Origin: Delphinus delphis
Taxonomy: Eukaryota; Chordata; Mammalia; Artiodactyla; Delphinidae
Direction of reading: 5' to 3'
NCBI RefSeq assembly: GCF_949987515.2
Contig: NC_082684.1
Span: forward strand, 48,574,006 to 48,638,005
DNA: 64,000 nucleotides
In this document: positions 45,266 through 55,804 of the stretch, in pieces
Layout: each line of letters starts with the position of its first letter
Numbering within the stretch: position 1 is the first letter of the stretch
Notes under the pieces: generated by a model
Seen by the model: only the letters and a program-made list of their open reading frames with translations
What the model was told of the DNA's origin: nothing
The model's database searches: none
Made by a program: the position numbers and the translations under genes

Positions 45266-46679
45266 AAAAGGTTTACTTGGGCTGAGATCATACTTAACAT
45301 TTCTCAGCTACCCGGTGTTCATGCCCCTGTTCATACACACTGGCTGCTTAGAAACATGATTAATTTAAATCCAGGAAGACTTCATTTCAAACGCCCAAGG
45401 CAAGCAAGCAACCTCATTTCAAAAACACTTAAAAAAAATTCTATTTTGTCCATTTTTGACACAGAAATAAGTTTCCTGAGAATTGGGGCTGTGCTGTATG
45501 TTTTCCTGGTCATCTGGCATAAGATAAAAGTAAAAAGTACATTATACAAATTAGTTGGTGATTCACTTCTCTGGAATTTGAAAATAAATTTTCCATGGAA
45601 TATTTTAAACAGAGTGATTAACTCCCCACCCTATCCCACGAAATCCTATTTAATCCATGTTGTTGCTTAAATTGAAGACAATTATGACAAACATAAGAAA
45701 TCATATGTATTTTTTTTCTCAGTACTACAAAATAACATCAGCCTCAGTAGAGGTCTACTTTCATTGAAACAGGAAAATACTAAATTCACTGGTGTTCTAA
45801 ATTTCCCTTTCTCTCAGAGTATTTAATAACCTCATCTCTTTGCAAATATACAACTCAATCCAATTCCAAATATGCCATAATTATGTTCTTCTGAAATGGA
45901 TTTTCCTCAATGATGAAAATTCTTAATTCAAAGCCAGCACCTCCCAACTGATTTGCGGTGACTTCAAAGGGGAGTGTTGGGAAAACCCTGCCCCAAGTCA
46001 GTACCTCTTCCTGGGTGACTGCCTGGATCTCACTCCCTCTCAGAGCCAAAACAAACCTGGTGGGAGAAGAGTGGATGCCCCACCTGGGTAGACAGAAGCT
46101 GCAGAAGGGAGACTGGACAGAAATAGCAGAGACAGCACTGCTGGGGAGGAGAACAGGGCATCATCAGGAAGATCCAGGTTGAAACCAGGAAGATGACAAG
46201 CTCTAAGGACAAAGCATCACGGAACAAGAATGAACAGGGTTGAAAAGCAGAGAGAAATTAAGTTGTTCAAAACCAAGTCTGCTGACCATGAGTTTGGGCT
46301 GGAGTTCCCGTAAGGTGGGAGCTGTGCACCTGAGCTGGGTGCAAGGGCTTGATGGAGTTTATAGACAGGACATCTGGGAGGAATTTCTTCTTGTCTTCTA
46401 TCTGGAAATTGAGATCCATCTTTTCTCCCCCTTTTCATCCTTCTCCTTTTTCTCCTCTCTTCTTTCTTTCCTCCATCTTCTTTTCTTTGGAAAAAAAAAA
46501 CTTTATATACATTTCACAACTCCAAATGGATGACTTAATATTTTATCATATTTGCTTCAAATATTTTTAATCAAAATATAAAGTGTTACAAATAAAATTG
46601 TCCCTCTCTTCAGTCCTATTCATCTCTGCCCAAGAAGACAGTCCTAGATAACATCGCTTACTTGACAGAATTCTCTAGT
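45266..46679. other. Unassigned non-coding sequence
   Basis: No recognised gene or repeat; a pyrimidine-rich tract lies at 46410-46480. Confidence 0.4.
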
Positions 46680-46742
46680 ATGCAAGAATACAGGCTTGAG
46701 AACCAAATTGCCTGGGTTCAAATCTTGTCTCTGTCTCCAATT
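46680..46742 (+). repeat. MIR fragment
   Basis: 'aagaatacaggcttgagaaccaaattgcctgggttcaaatcttgtctctg' is the first part of MIR. Confidence 0.6.
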
Positions 46743-47949
46743 AACTGAGGCTCTAGCGTCAGCTGTGGAGTTGACTCGTGTCAGTCTTTGTTGGCGCTCA
46801 GTATCTTTGAATATTCCTCCAATGTTTGGGCGAAGGACACCTGCCAGCACCTGGTCAGATGACACCACAGAGAGGAATAGTACAGATGTGCTTGCCCCAG
46901 CGTGGAGCTGGCAGAGGCCACAGCAGCTGTATAGAAGAGTGGGGCAGGGGGAGATAAGTAGATTTCCTACCGTGTGGGAACAGACCCTGGCATAGGACTC
47001 CAGCCAAGAGGAGAAAGGAGTTGAAAGAGAGGCATAATCTTATGGCTTTTAAACCCTGTGAATATACCCATTAGAAAACTTAGTCAAAACAGTGCCCTGA
47101 CAACCGACCAAACCACATCCACATTCATTCTCCCTGGGGTGCAAGAAAAAAGGGAGAGGAACTAGGAGAAGAGAGGAGCTTTGTGAGCTTCCCCCGCCCA
47201 GGCCAGGTGCACAGAGAGGTGTTCCCAATCCCTGGGTCCTGGGAGTCTGGGTCCCAGCTTCTTGTCAAGCTAAGACACCTATTACAATGGTAGAGTTAAA
47301 TCTTTCGCCCAGAAATCTGCCCAGAAAAACTAGCTCAGAAATCTGCAGATAGAGAAGATAGAATATGCTTATAGGGACATCAAGAGAAGAGGTAAAGAAT
47401 GACAGGAGTTTGGGTGTTAGTTAAAGTCTATTTATTTAAGAGGTGTGAGAAGTTGTTGAACAATTCTTCTATTCTCTTATCCAAATGTTAGTGAAATGAA
47501 TTTGCTGTAACATGTTAAACATGCTTACATGTATAAAATGCTCATCATAAAATCACATCAAGATAGCTAAAATCGGTCTTAAAATATTAAATAATTCCCC
47601 CTTCATGTCATCCCAGGATCATATTTTAAAGACTTGGAATAGTTCTGCTAGCTAATCTCTCAAGTCACCCAGGATTTAGACCACAAGATTCAAAATTCTA
47701 ACTGATGACCTGGTATTAACTTATAATCCTGTCACTAGGATAATTAAGTTGTCATGAGGTAGATAAATGATATAAAATAGTATAAGTGGTATAAACAAAA
47801 TGATATAAATTCTTGGTTATTATAGAAATCTTAAAATGATTTAAAAGTAATCCATAAAGAAAAACTTCTGTTTATCTGACATTTACTAGCACCAGCGGTC
47901 CTTTTTCACAATGTCAGAATGCTCCTTATGGTTGTTTTTATGTTTTTTC
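46743..47949. other. Unassigned non-coding sequence
   Basis: Nothing recognised over 1.2 kb. Confidence 0.4.
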
Positions 47950-48110
47950 AGTTTTTTTTTTAATAGACTTTATTTTTAGAGCAATTTTAGGTTCACAGTA
48001 AAATTGAGTGGAAGGCATGGATTTCCCATGTACCCTTTTACCTCCACTTATGCAGAGCCTCATTAGCAACATCCGTCACAAGAATGGTACATTTATCCTT
48101 GTGTTTTTCT
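47950..48110 (-). repeat. Old L1M-like 3' end
   Basis: 'ttaatagactttatttttagagcaattttaggttcacagtaaaattgagtggaaggcatggatttcccatgtaccc' and 'gaatggtacattt' fit a common reverse-oriented old LINE 3' end. The exact family is uncertain. Confidence 0.5.
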
Positions 48111-48964
48111 ACTGCCAAGACTATGAATCAACAAGGTTTGATCTTTTAAAGCCTTTGCCATTTAGATGAACCTTCTTCATCCCAGCCTTGTTAATGATCA
48201 CTGACAGGACTTCTTGTACTAAAGGAACATCTTTTTAACTCAGCCAATTATGGCCCAGTTGACAATTGCAAGAGGGCAGTTGGAGAGAGAAACTCCAGAC
48301 TAGGATTTCCCAAAAAGCAGGGAGTGCGTCAAAAAAAGGATGTGGTAACCGTTAAGAGAGTTTGAGCCATTGTCTCCCCCTGCCAAAAAATATTTTGGGG
48401 GTAATGCTAGCATCATATGATTCTTCAAGATAAAGAGTCATAATGTCAGTTAAGTGTGTGAAAAACCACAGGCACTCTCTTGGAGACTTATGATGAGTAT
48501 ATTAAAGACTGAGAAATTCTTTACTAAAAGAACCTTGATAATTTTTTTCTAACCTAGTATTACCTAGATTTATTTGACCACAGGGAAGTAATCCTATTCT
48601 ATTCACATTTATGGAATTTGGGCTCCATGAAAATCATTTGGGAAAGTGCTGATCAGCATGAGAAATCTGGGGACTGACCTTTCCTCCAAAATCTCATTCT
48701 GTTCAAAGCAAAATGTTTTAGTATGGTTACAATTGTCAATAGTGAGCAAATCCACAAACAACCTTGATCCATTACTACCAGACATTAGGATCATGCCCTC
48801 TCTTTGCTTTCTTCACCTGTACTACTTTCTCTTCCACCAGACTCCTGTTTATTTATTTTTCCCTATTTATGTGTTGAGTTTTTAAAAATCTTTTAAAATA
48901 TTTGAAAAAATTTAAAAATAAATCTGTATAGTATACTGTGAAATAATAGAAAATATATATATTG
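48111..48964. other. Unassigned non-coding sequence
   Basis: No recognised features. Confidence 0.4.
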
Positions 48965-49745
48965 GTCTCTGCTCCTGGTTCCTGGACCAGGGCTTCTAAA
49001 ACCCTTGTAAGTTCCTAAGTGTTAAGACTGCTAGGAGCATCTTTCGTTCTAATGATGTGACTCTGAGTGGGCTCCTAAATGGCTCCTGGATGAGGGCTTG
49101 CCATCAGAAAGACCAAGCCATGATTAGAAGCCTGGAATTTTCAGCCCCACCCTCCAATATCTTGAGAAGAAAGAAGGGCTGAAGATAGAGTTAATGATCT
49201 ATCATGCCTAAGTAATACAGTCTCCATACAATCCCCAAAGTATGGGGTGTGGAGAGCTTCCAGGTTGGTGAACACATCTATAAGGGAGGCTGATGCACCC
49301 CAACTCCATAGGGACAGAAACTCCTTTGCTTGGGACCCTCCCAGACCTCGCCTTATGTATCTCTTCCTCTGGCTGTTCATCTGTCCTTTATTATATCCTT
49401 TAAGAAATTGGTGAATGTCAGTAAGTGTTTCCCTGAGTTCTGGGAGCTCTAGTAAATTAATCAGACCTGAGGAGGGGGTCACTGGAACCTCTGATTTGTA
49501 GGCAAACTCAGACAGAAGTTGTGGGTAACCTGGGGACCTACTAGTGATTGGCATCTGAAGTGTGGTAGGAGGGGCAGTCTTGTGGGACTGAGCCCTTAAC
49601 CTGAGGGATCTGATGCTAAGTCCAGATAGGCAGTGTCAGAACTGAGTTAGATTGTAGAACACCCAGCTGGTATCGTGGAGAATTCCTTGATGTGGGGAAA
49701 AACCTCCACACGGTTGGTGACCAGAGTGAAGTGTTCTGTGGGACC
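48965..49745 (+). mobile_element. Solo LTR of an endogenous retrovirus
   Basis: The motifs in order are 'atggctcctggatgagggcttgccatcagaaagacc', 'tttcagccccaccctcc', 'ggtgtggagagcttccaggttggtgaacac', a 'atatcctttaagaaattgg' segment where the LTR polyadenylation signal would lie, 'gtttccctgagttctgggagctc', 'attaatcagacctgaggagggggtc', 'gtcttgtgggactgagcccttaacctg', and 'cacccagctggtatcgtggagaattccttgatgtgggg'. This is a known mammalian LTR type; I cannot fix the subfamily. The 137-codon antisense open frame within it is incidental. No internal viral genes flank it. Confidence 0.6.
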
Positions 49746-51119
49746 TAGTAAGGGAGACACATAGGAAAGAAACACACAGTAGGAAGAACTGGGTTATTCC
49801 CTACATAGGCAGATGGAAGACTAAGGTTTTTTCATTATATATACCATAAGAGAATTAAGGGGTAAACTTAAAGATTTCCATTCCTCTTTGTTAGCATCAG
49901 TTTATATATTGTCATTAGCAAAGTTGTGTTGGTTTCTTTTTGTGATATTCCCATATTCATAAACAAGCATGAGAGTGCAGTCAGTGGGATGTCTAGTTAG
50001 CAGAATGGTCTTAAGTAAAGAATAGCATCTTTTATATACTAATAAGATTCTGATTCATATTAACTCATAAGACCGGAAAAATAAAAGAATAATTTGATTC
50101 TCTGGTTAGAGTCCAAAACAGAAATATCTTTCTGATGGGTGTATGCTTAGATGAAACAAAGCACAATCACTAAACACCAACCAGAGATTTGCAGCTCAAG
50201 TGCTTTGCCAGCTCTACGGGAGAAGATTACACCACATTTCCCTTTGCAAAATGTATGATCTGGTTGGGAAGACAGAACCAGCACACAAGGAATATGAGGG
50301 AATCATGCAAGGGAGTATGTAATTCATTGTTAACTCTGTGGAATATACAGAACTGTCCTGACACGACATTTTGACATTTGCTTTTGACATCTTCCAATTC
50401 CTCATTTCTGTGCTCCTCTCCTTTTCCCTGGGTCTTCCTCTCTAACCTCCCAGGTAGCCAGAATATATACTCTCCTTGCCACCATATCTGACCTCAAGTG
50501 TGTATTTATTGAATTCAAGATGCTATAGATTACAAAATATACGATTATTTTTGTACCACTATGAAAAAATCATGTCAATTAAATTATATTACACTGCTTT
50601 CATTTAATTTCAAATTTTAAATCATTTAGAATTGGGCTTAGATAGATTTTTTTTACATATAATACTCTTTTGCATACACAAAAAGGAAAATAAAGTTAAT
50701 GGCTAAATTATTACAGTTTTCTCAAACCTTCACAACTTCCAATAAAATAATGTCATTAAACTGATTTTTATTGAGTTATAAATGACTAGTCCCAGATTCA
50801 ATTTCCTTTTAAGTCAACACGTATTTATTGACTATCACTGTATATCCTGCACTACAGAGGATCCAAGAAGAAGTTCAGATAAAGTTCAGTAAAGAGGTTA
50901 AGATCTGAACTGGACCCTGTGGGATGGATGAGATTATACTTTTGGGGGATGAGATGCAAGAAAAGGGAGAAAGTTGAAAAAATAAACCTCTGTGATGTGA
51001 ATCATTGTTCAGTTGCAAAGAGATATTGCAAGTACCAGTCTGATATCAGAAACAGACAATTCACACAAAAATAAATAAAACCAAAAACATATGAACACAG
51101 AGATATCCATTAAAAGTAT
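49746..51119. other. Unassigned; possible L2 patch near 50815
   Basis: 'caacacgtatttattgactatcactgtatatcctgcactacagagg' near 50815-50862 faintly recalls L2. The rest is A/T-rich and unrecognised. Confidence 0.35.
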
Positions 51120-51354
51120 CCACTCTTCAACCAAAATGTCCAAACTGAAATAAAGTACTTAAAAAAATGAATAAAAGAATAAAAGCTGAAACATGGAATA
51201 TTACACAGGTATATAAAAAATGGAAACTATTTACAGTATAGTATCAAGTAAAAAAGTGGGATACAAAGTTATAGCATAATTACATCAATTTAAAAAATAT
51301 ATGCCTGTAACCCAAATTGCAGAAAGAACTTAGGTAGAAATACATATGATTCTT
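51120..51354 (+). repeat. Old L1M 3' region (host of the U6-L1 insertion)
   Basis: 'gaaacatggaatattacacaggtatataaaaaatggaaac', 'caagtaaaaaagtgggatacaaagttatagcataattacatca' is L1M 3' text. It likely continued across the site at 51355/52751 before the insertion. Confidence 0.5.
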
Positions 51355-51387
51355 CCTTCTAGATTTTTTTCTTTGATGTACTATCTT

Positions 51388-51435
51388 GTATTAGTTTCTT
51401 TCTTAGAGGGCGTATTAGTTTCTTTCTTAGAGGAT
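51388..51435. repeat. 24-bp tandem repeat, two copies plus partial
   Basis: GTATTAGTTTCTTTCTTAGA with four further bases repeats at 51388-51411 and 51412-51435. A third partial copy is the MLT1 edge itself at 51436. Confidence 0.9.
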
Positions 51436-51718
51436 GTATTAGTTTCCTAGGGCTGCCATGACAAATACACAAACTGGATGGCTTAACAAAAATTTGTTTT
51501 CTCACAATCCTGGAGACTACAAGTCCAAGATCAAGGTGTCAGCAGGGCTGATTTCTTCTGAGGCCCCTCTCCTTGGCCTGTAGATAGCACTCTTCTCCCA
51601 GTGTCTCACATGATTGTTTTCTCTGTGTGTCTCTATGTCCTAATTTTTTCTTTCAAGGACACCAGTCTTATTGAATTAGACCCATCTATATGATCTTATT
51701 TTACCTTAATTACCTTTT
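51436..51718 (-). repeat. MLT1-type MaLR LTR inside the composite unit
   Basis: The reverse complement of the MLT1 3' half: 'gtattagtttcctagggctgccatgacaaatacacaaactggatggctta', 'ctggagactacaagtccaagatcaaggtgtcagcagggctg', 'ggacaccagtcttattgaattagaccca', 'taccttaattacc'. The L1 3' end joins it inside the 'aattacc' region. Confidence 0.85.
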
Positions 51719-51721
51719 AAA

Positions 51722-52628
51722 AAATTTTTTATTGGAGTATAGTTGATTTACAATGTTGTGTTAGTTTCAGGTATACAGCAAAGTGAATCAGCTATACATA
51801 TACATATAACCACTCTTTTTTTTTCTTACATTCTTTTCCCATATGGGCCATCACAGAGTACTGAGTAGAGTTCCCTTTGCTATACAGCAGGTTCTTATTA
51901 GTTATCTATTTTATATACAGTAGTGTGTATATCAGTCCCAGTCTCCCAATTGATCCCTCCCCCATCCATCTCCCGGTAACCATAATTTGTTTTCTACATC
52001 TGTGACTCTACTTCTGTTTTGTAAATAAGTTCAATTGTACCTTTTTTGAGATTCCACATATAAGCGATATCACATGATATTTGTCTTTCTGTGTCTGACT
52101 TACTTTACTCAGTATGACAACTCTAGGTCCATCCATGTTGCTGCAACTGACATTACTTTGTTCTTTTTTATGGCTGAGTAATATTCCATTGTATATATGT
52201 ACCACATCTTCTTTACCCATTCCTCTGTGATAGACATTTAGGTTGCTTCCATGTCCTGGCCATTGTAAATAGTGCTGCACTGAACATTGGGGTGCATGTA
52301 TCTTTTTGAATTATGGTTTTCTCTGGGTATATGCCCAGTAGTGGGATTGCTGGGTCATATGGTAGTTCTATTTTTAGTTTTTTAAGGCACCTCCATACTG
52401 TTCTCCATAGTGGCTGTATCAATTTACATTCCCACCAACATTCCCAGCAAGAGGGTTCCCTTTTCTCCACACCCTCTCCAGCATATATTGTTTGTAGATT
52501 TTTTGATGATGGCCATTCTGACTGGTGTGAGGTGATACCTCATTGTAGTTTTGATTTGCACTTCTCTAATAATTAGTGATGTTGAGCATCTTTTCATGTG
52601 CTTTTTGGCAATCTGTATGTCTTCTTTG
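51722..52628 (-). mobile_element. L1 3' part (ORF2 C-terminus and 3'UTR) in the composite unit
   Basis: Homologous to 27480-28420 and 60720-61680 in this window. The ORF2 C-terminal text is present ([28 protein letters not shown]), but its frame is broken. It is 5'-truncated at 52628, where 'cttctttg' meets the U6 3' end instead of continuing 'gagaaat' as in the other copies. Confidence 0.92.
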
Positions 52629-52735
52629 AAAAATATGGAATGCTTCACGAATTTTCATGTCATCCTTGGGCAGGGGCCATGCTAATCTTCTCTGTATCAT
52701 TCCAGTTTTAGTATATGTGCTGCTGAAGTGAACAC
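52629..52735 (-). pseudogene. RNU6: U6 snRNA pseudogene (full length)
   Basis: U6 is the catalytic-core spliceosomal snRNA. The reverse complement of this segment is U6 from its 5' GTG to the terminal T5: GTGTTCACTTCAGCAGCACA, ATATACTAAAACTGGAATGA, then GAGAAGATTAGCATGGCCCC and TGCCCAAGGATGACATG, ending CATATTTTT. Point changes against the usual sequence (such as the 5' GCTCGCTTCGG region and ACGCAAATTCG) and the L1 fusion show it is a retrocopy. The upstream DSE/PSE/TATA promoter of real U6 genes is not seen. Confidence 0.93.
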
Positions 52736-52750
52736 CTTCTAGATTTTTTT

Positions 52751-53087
52751 TTGACACTATTTTTATACCCTCTTTTTAATTATCAGTTTGAAAGTACATA
52801 TGAGGAAAAGTGAACTCAGCAGGTTGGCTAGGGGTGGGAGTGGGGAAGAATGATATAGAAGGTAAATCAAGAGGAGATTATAAAAAGAGAAGAAATTATT
52901 ATCAAAATATTATTTAAATGCTAACATAAACCTATTATACTTCTGCTTCATTTTAGTATAATATTCTAATAAGTTATCCAAAGGAATCAGAAAAAGAGAA
53001 GCATGGTATAACAGAGATCGCACTAGTTAACTGCCATGTATTAATATTTCATGACCAGTTTTTTCATACACAATCTAATGAAGGCTG
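52751..53087. other. Unassigned non-coding sequence
   Basis: No recognised gene; probably continues the old L1M host sequence for a short distance. Confidence 0.4.
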
Positions 53088-53235
53088 TAAATTTTTTTTT
53101 TGATTATAAACAACAGAAATTTATTTCTTACAGTTCTGCAGGCTGGACTTGCAAGATCAAAGTGATGGTCAATTCAGTGTCTAGTGAGAACCTGCTTCCT
53201 CATAGACCACAGTCTTCTCACTGTAATCTCACTTG
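53088..53235 (-). repeat. MLT1/MST-like MaLR LTR fragment
   Basis: 'ataaacaacagaaatttatttcttacagttctgcaggctgg', 'caagatcaaagtgatgg', 'ttcagtgtctagtgagaacctgcttcctcatagac' is the reverse of the MaLR 3' half. Confidence 0.65.
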
Positions 53236-53399
53236 GCAGAAGGACAATGCTGTAATTTTTTTAAAGCACAAAATTGGAAAGCCACGGTGGCCATTGACAT
53301 ACTGACAACCTAAAATATCTACATTTGGATTTTTCAGATATGTATTATGTTTTCAGACTCAAAAATAGATTTTTCTATTTTATATATTACCATTTCACG

Positions 53400-53960
53400 T
53401 ACTCTTTATTCCTTTGTATAAATCCAAGTTTTCTTCCTGATGCCATTTTCCTTCATCCTAAACTTCCTTCAACACTTCTTGCAGTGCAGGTTTCCTGGTA
53501 AGAAAATGTGTTTATTTCACCTTCATTTTTTAAAGGATCTATTTGCTGGATATGCAATTACAGGTTAATAAATGTTGATGGGTCCCCTTTTCCTCCCCCT
53601 CTAGTAATTTTTAAAAATGTCATTCCATTGTCTCCTGATTTGCATTGGTTTTGATGACAAGTCAGTAATAATTCTTATCATAGATCCCTGTATGTAATGC
53701 GTCTTGGGCTGTTTTAAATATTTTCTCTTATCATTAGTTTTCAACAATGTAATTACAATGAGTCTTGGTGTTATTTTCTTTGTGATTATCTTTCTTGTTG
53801 TTTGTTGTATTTCTTAGAGCTGTGTGCTGATATTTTCCATCAAATTTGAAGAAAAAAATTGGGCATTATTCCTCCAAATAATAGAGCTATTAGGATAGAG
53901 TTGATAGTTAATAGGATAGAGTTCTTTCTCACTCTATCCTATAAACCCAATTATACATAT
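53400..53960 (-). repeat. Ancient L1 ORF1-region remnant
   Basis: 'cagtgcaggtttcctgg', 'ggatctatttgctggatatgcaa', 'attccattgtctcctgatttgcattggttttgatgacaagtcag', 'tgtaattacaatgagtcttggtg' and 'agagctgtgtgctgatattttccatcaaatttg' parallel the ORF1 region seen at 31740-32200 in the young copy, with deep divergence. Confidence 0.6.
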
Positions 53961-54784
53961 GCTATATCACTTGATATTGGTGGTGTCCCGATATCGTGTT
54001 TTTTTAGAACAGCTTACAGAAAAATTGAATGAAAAGTACAGAGAGATCTTTTTCTACCTGATAATTTTATGCTGGATTATGTATAGTATATTGTTAAGTG
54101 CCTAGATTTTATTGTCTTCTTTTAGATGGGGTTGAATTTTGTTCTGATGGCAGTTAATTTACTTGTGAATTGACACAGTGCTTTTGAATCTTGTTTTTAA
54201 CTTGGTTAGGGCAGATCTAGTCTTTATTTGAGAGCTAGCATATCCATTGTACTAAGGTGTGGCCTTTCTTGGCTATCAGCTGAGTACCAGGGGTCTCTCC
54301 TCTCGACTGGTTAGCACTCTATGTATCTCAGCCCTGTGTAAGCTGCAGGACCCCTGTGATGGTTTCCTGCTTGGCCTTCAGGAGTCTTGGACTGTGCAAG
54401 ATCAGCTAAGAACTCAGTAGAAGTTACAAGGGGAACTTCATGCAGATTTCTAGAGTATCTTTCTGAAGCTCCCTCCTTTCTGAGAAAATTCCATTCATCT
54501 CAACACCTTTGAACTTTAAACTATGTTTCCTCAGCTCAGTGAGACTACCAGCTCTGTTTGGGTTCCCCATCCTTGCATCATGGTAAGGAAAATTATCGCT
54601 GGTCAGAAAACAAGGGTGATGTGCGACTTACATCATTTGTTTCCCTTCCATCAGGGATCATAATACTGCACTGCCTCTTGTCCAACATTTGAAATGATTG
54701 TTTCATATATTTTTCTAGTTTTATGCTTGTTTACCACAGGTACCATTTAGTCTATCATAGTCAAAAACAAAATCCACGATAGAG
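53961..54784. other. Mostly unassigned
   Basis: A short LINE-like patch ('agaacagcttacagaaaaattgaatgaaaagtacagagag') lies at 54007-54046. Otherwise nothing is recognised. Confidence 0.4.
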
Positions 54785-55110
54785 TTTTTTATTTAAAAAA
54801 TTGTTTAATTATTGAAAATTTCAAACACATATGAAAGAAGATGGAGGAGTAAGATGAAATCCTAGATCACTCAACTTCAATAATTAGCAACTCATGGTCA
54901 ATCTTGTTTCATCTATACCTATTCATTCATTCACCTCACTTCTATCTTATTTTGAAGCATATATTAGCCATCATATCATTTCATCCACAAATATTTCAGT
55001 ATTTATCTCCAATAAATAAGATTTTTTACTAGAGCCACAATACCATTTTCATACTTTAATGAGTTAATAATTCCTTAATATAATCACATAAAGAGGAAGT
55101 GTTCATAAAA
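54785..55110 (-). repeat. Old LINE 3'-like fragment
   Basis: 'cttcaataattagcaactcatggtcaatcttgtttcatctatacc', 'gaagcatatattagccatcatatcatttcatccacaaatatttcagtatttatctcc' is a widespread old mammalian repeat text, probably L1M; the family is not certain. Confidence 0.4.
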
Positions 55111-55129
55111 GGTGAGAGGTGAATACTAT

Positions 55130-55215
55130 TTATATGTTCTTGGGTAATTCAGTTAACTTCTTGGTGCCTCCATTTCCTAATCTATAAAATGGGTCTGATG
55201 GAAGGAAGTTGGGCT
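55130..55215 (+). repeat. MIR fragment
   Basis: 'tcttgggtaattcagttaacttcttggtgcctccatttcctaatctataaaatgggtctgatgg' is the MIR middle segment. Confidence 0.75.
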
Positions 55216-55336
55216 AGGTGTTGTCTCAGCCCCCTTATCCCCATCTTTGTTCTATAACTAAAAATCGTGTACTCTCATCTTAAAAGTCATTATCTTGGGT
55301 TTGAGCAGCTTGCATTATTTAAAAAAAAAGTAGATC

Positions 55337-55804
55337 ATGGAGACCCGGAACACCCCTCCCCAAGAATATGAAAGAGATGATGACTCTTACGAAGTGTTGG
55401 ATTTAACTGAGTATGCAAGAAGACAGACACCACTGGTGGAATCGAGTGTTTGGCCACAGTTCCGGACCTATGGTAGAAAAATACTCAGTAGCCACCCAGA
55501 TTGTGATGGGTGGAGTGAGTGGCTGGTGTGCAGGATTTTTGTTCCAGAAAGTTGGAAAACTTGCAGCAACTACAGTAGGTGGTGGCTTTCTTCTCCTTCA
55601 GATTGCCAGTCACAGTGGCTATGTGCTGATTGGCTGGAAGAGAGTTGAAAAAGATGTAAACAAAGCAAAAAGATTAAGAAACGAGCAAATAAGGCAGCAC
55701 CTGAAATCAACAATATAATAGAAGAAGCAACCGAATTTGTTAAACAGAACGTTGTGATATCCAGTGGATTTGTGGGAGGCTTTTTGCTAGGCCTTGCATT
55801 TTAA
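55337..55804 (+). pseudogene. FUNDC1: FUNDC1 processed pseudogene
   Basis: The parent gene encodes an outer-mitochondrial-membrane mitophagy receptor that binds LC3. The copy is intronless and starts at its ATG: METRNTPPQEYERDDDSYEV, keeping the LIR core Y18-E-V-L21. A 4-bp duplication (agac, 55421-55428) shifts the frame. The central part, [15 protein letters not shown] to [16 protein letters not shown] and [12 protein letters not shown], is therefore read in another frame. About 4 bp missing near 55672 restores the first frame for [13 protein letters not shown] to [12 protein letters not shown] and TAA at 55802. Reckoned from start to stop it is exactly 155 codons, the family length. The sequence just upstream of ATG is A-rich, not GC-rich, so the 5'UTR is missing. 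A 3'UTR-like tail probably follows, but no clear A-tail was located. Confidence 0.93.

Larger units (their letters stand above)
51355..52750 (-). mobile_element. Composite retrotransposed unit: U6 snRNA + L1 3' end + MLT1 LTR
   Basis: Read on the minus strand the unit runs U6 (52735-52629), L1 ORF2 end and 3'UTR (52628 to about 51722), MLT1 LTR (about 51720-51436), then two 24-bp repeats and about 17 bp to an A-run. CCTTCTAGATTTTTTT occurs at 51355-51370 and again at 52735-52750. The second copy starts exactly at the U6 5' terminus. One duplication around all parts implies a single insertion. Template switching from U6 RNA onto an L1 RNA is a known L1 mechanism. Here the L1 RNA seems to have read through into a flanking MLT1. 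Confidence 0.75.

Noticed and set aside
49141..49554. 137-codon minus-strand open frame
   Set aside because: It lies antisense within a recognised LTR; long chance frames are common there.
55429..55718. Second FUNDC1-like frame as a separate gene
   Set aside because: It is the out-of-frame middle of the same retrocopy, between the +4 and -4 changes.
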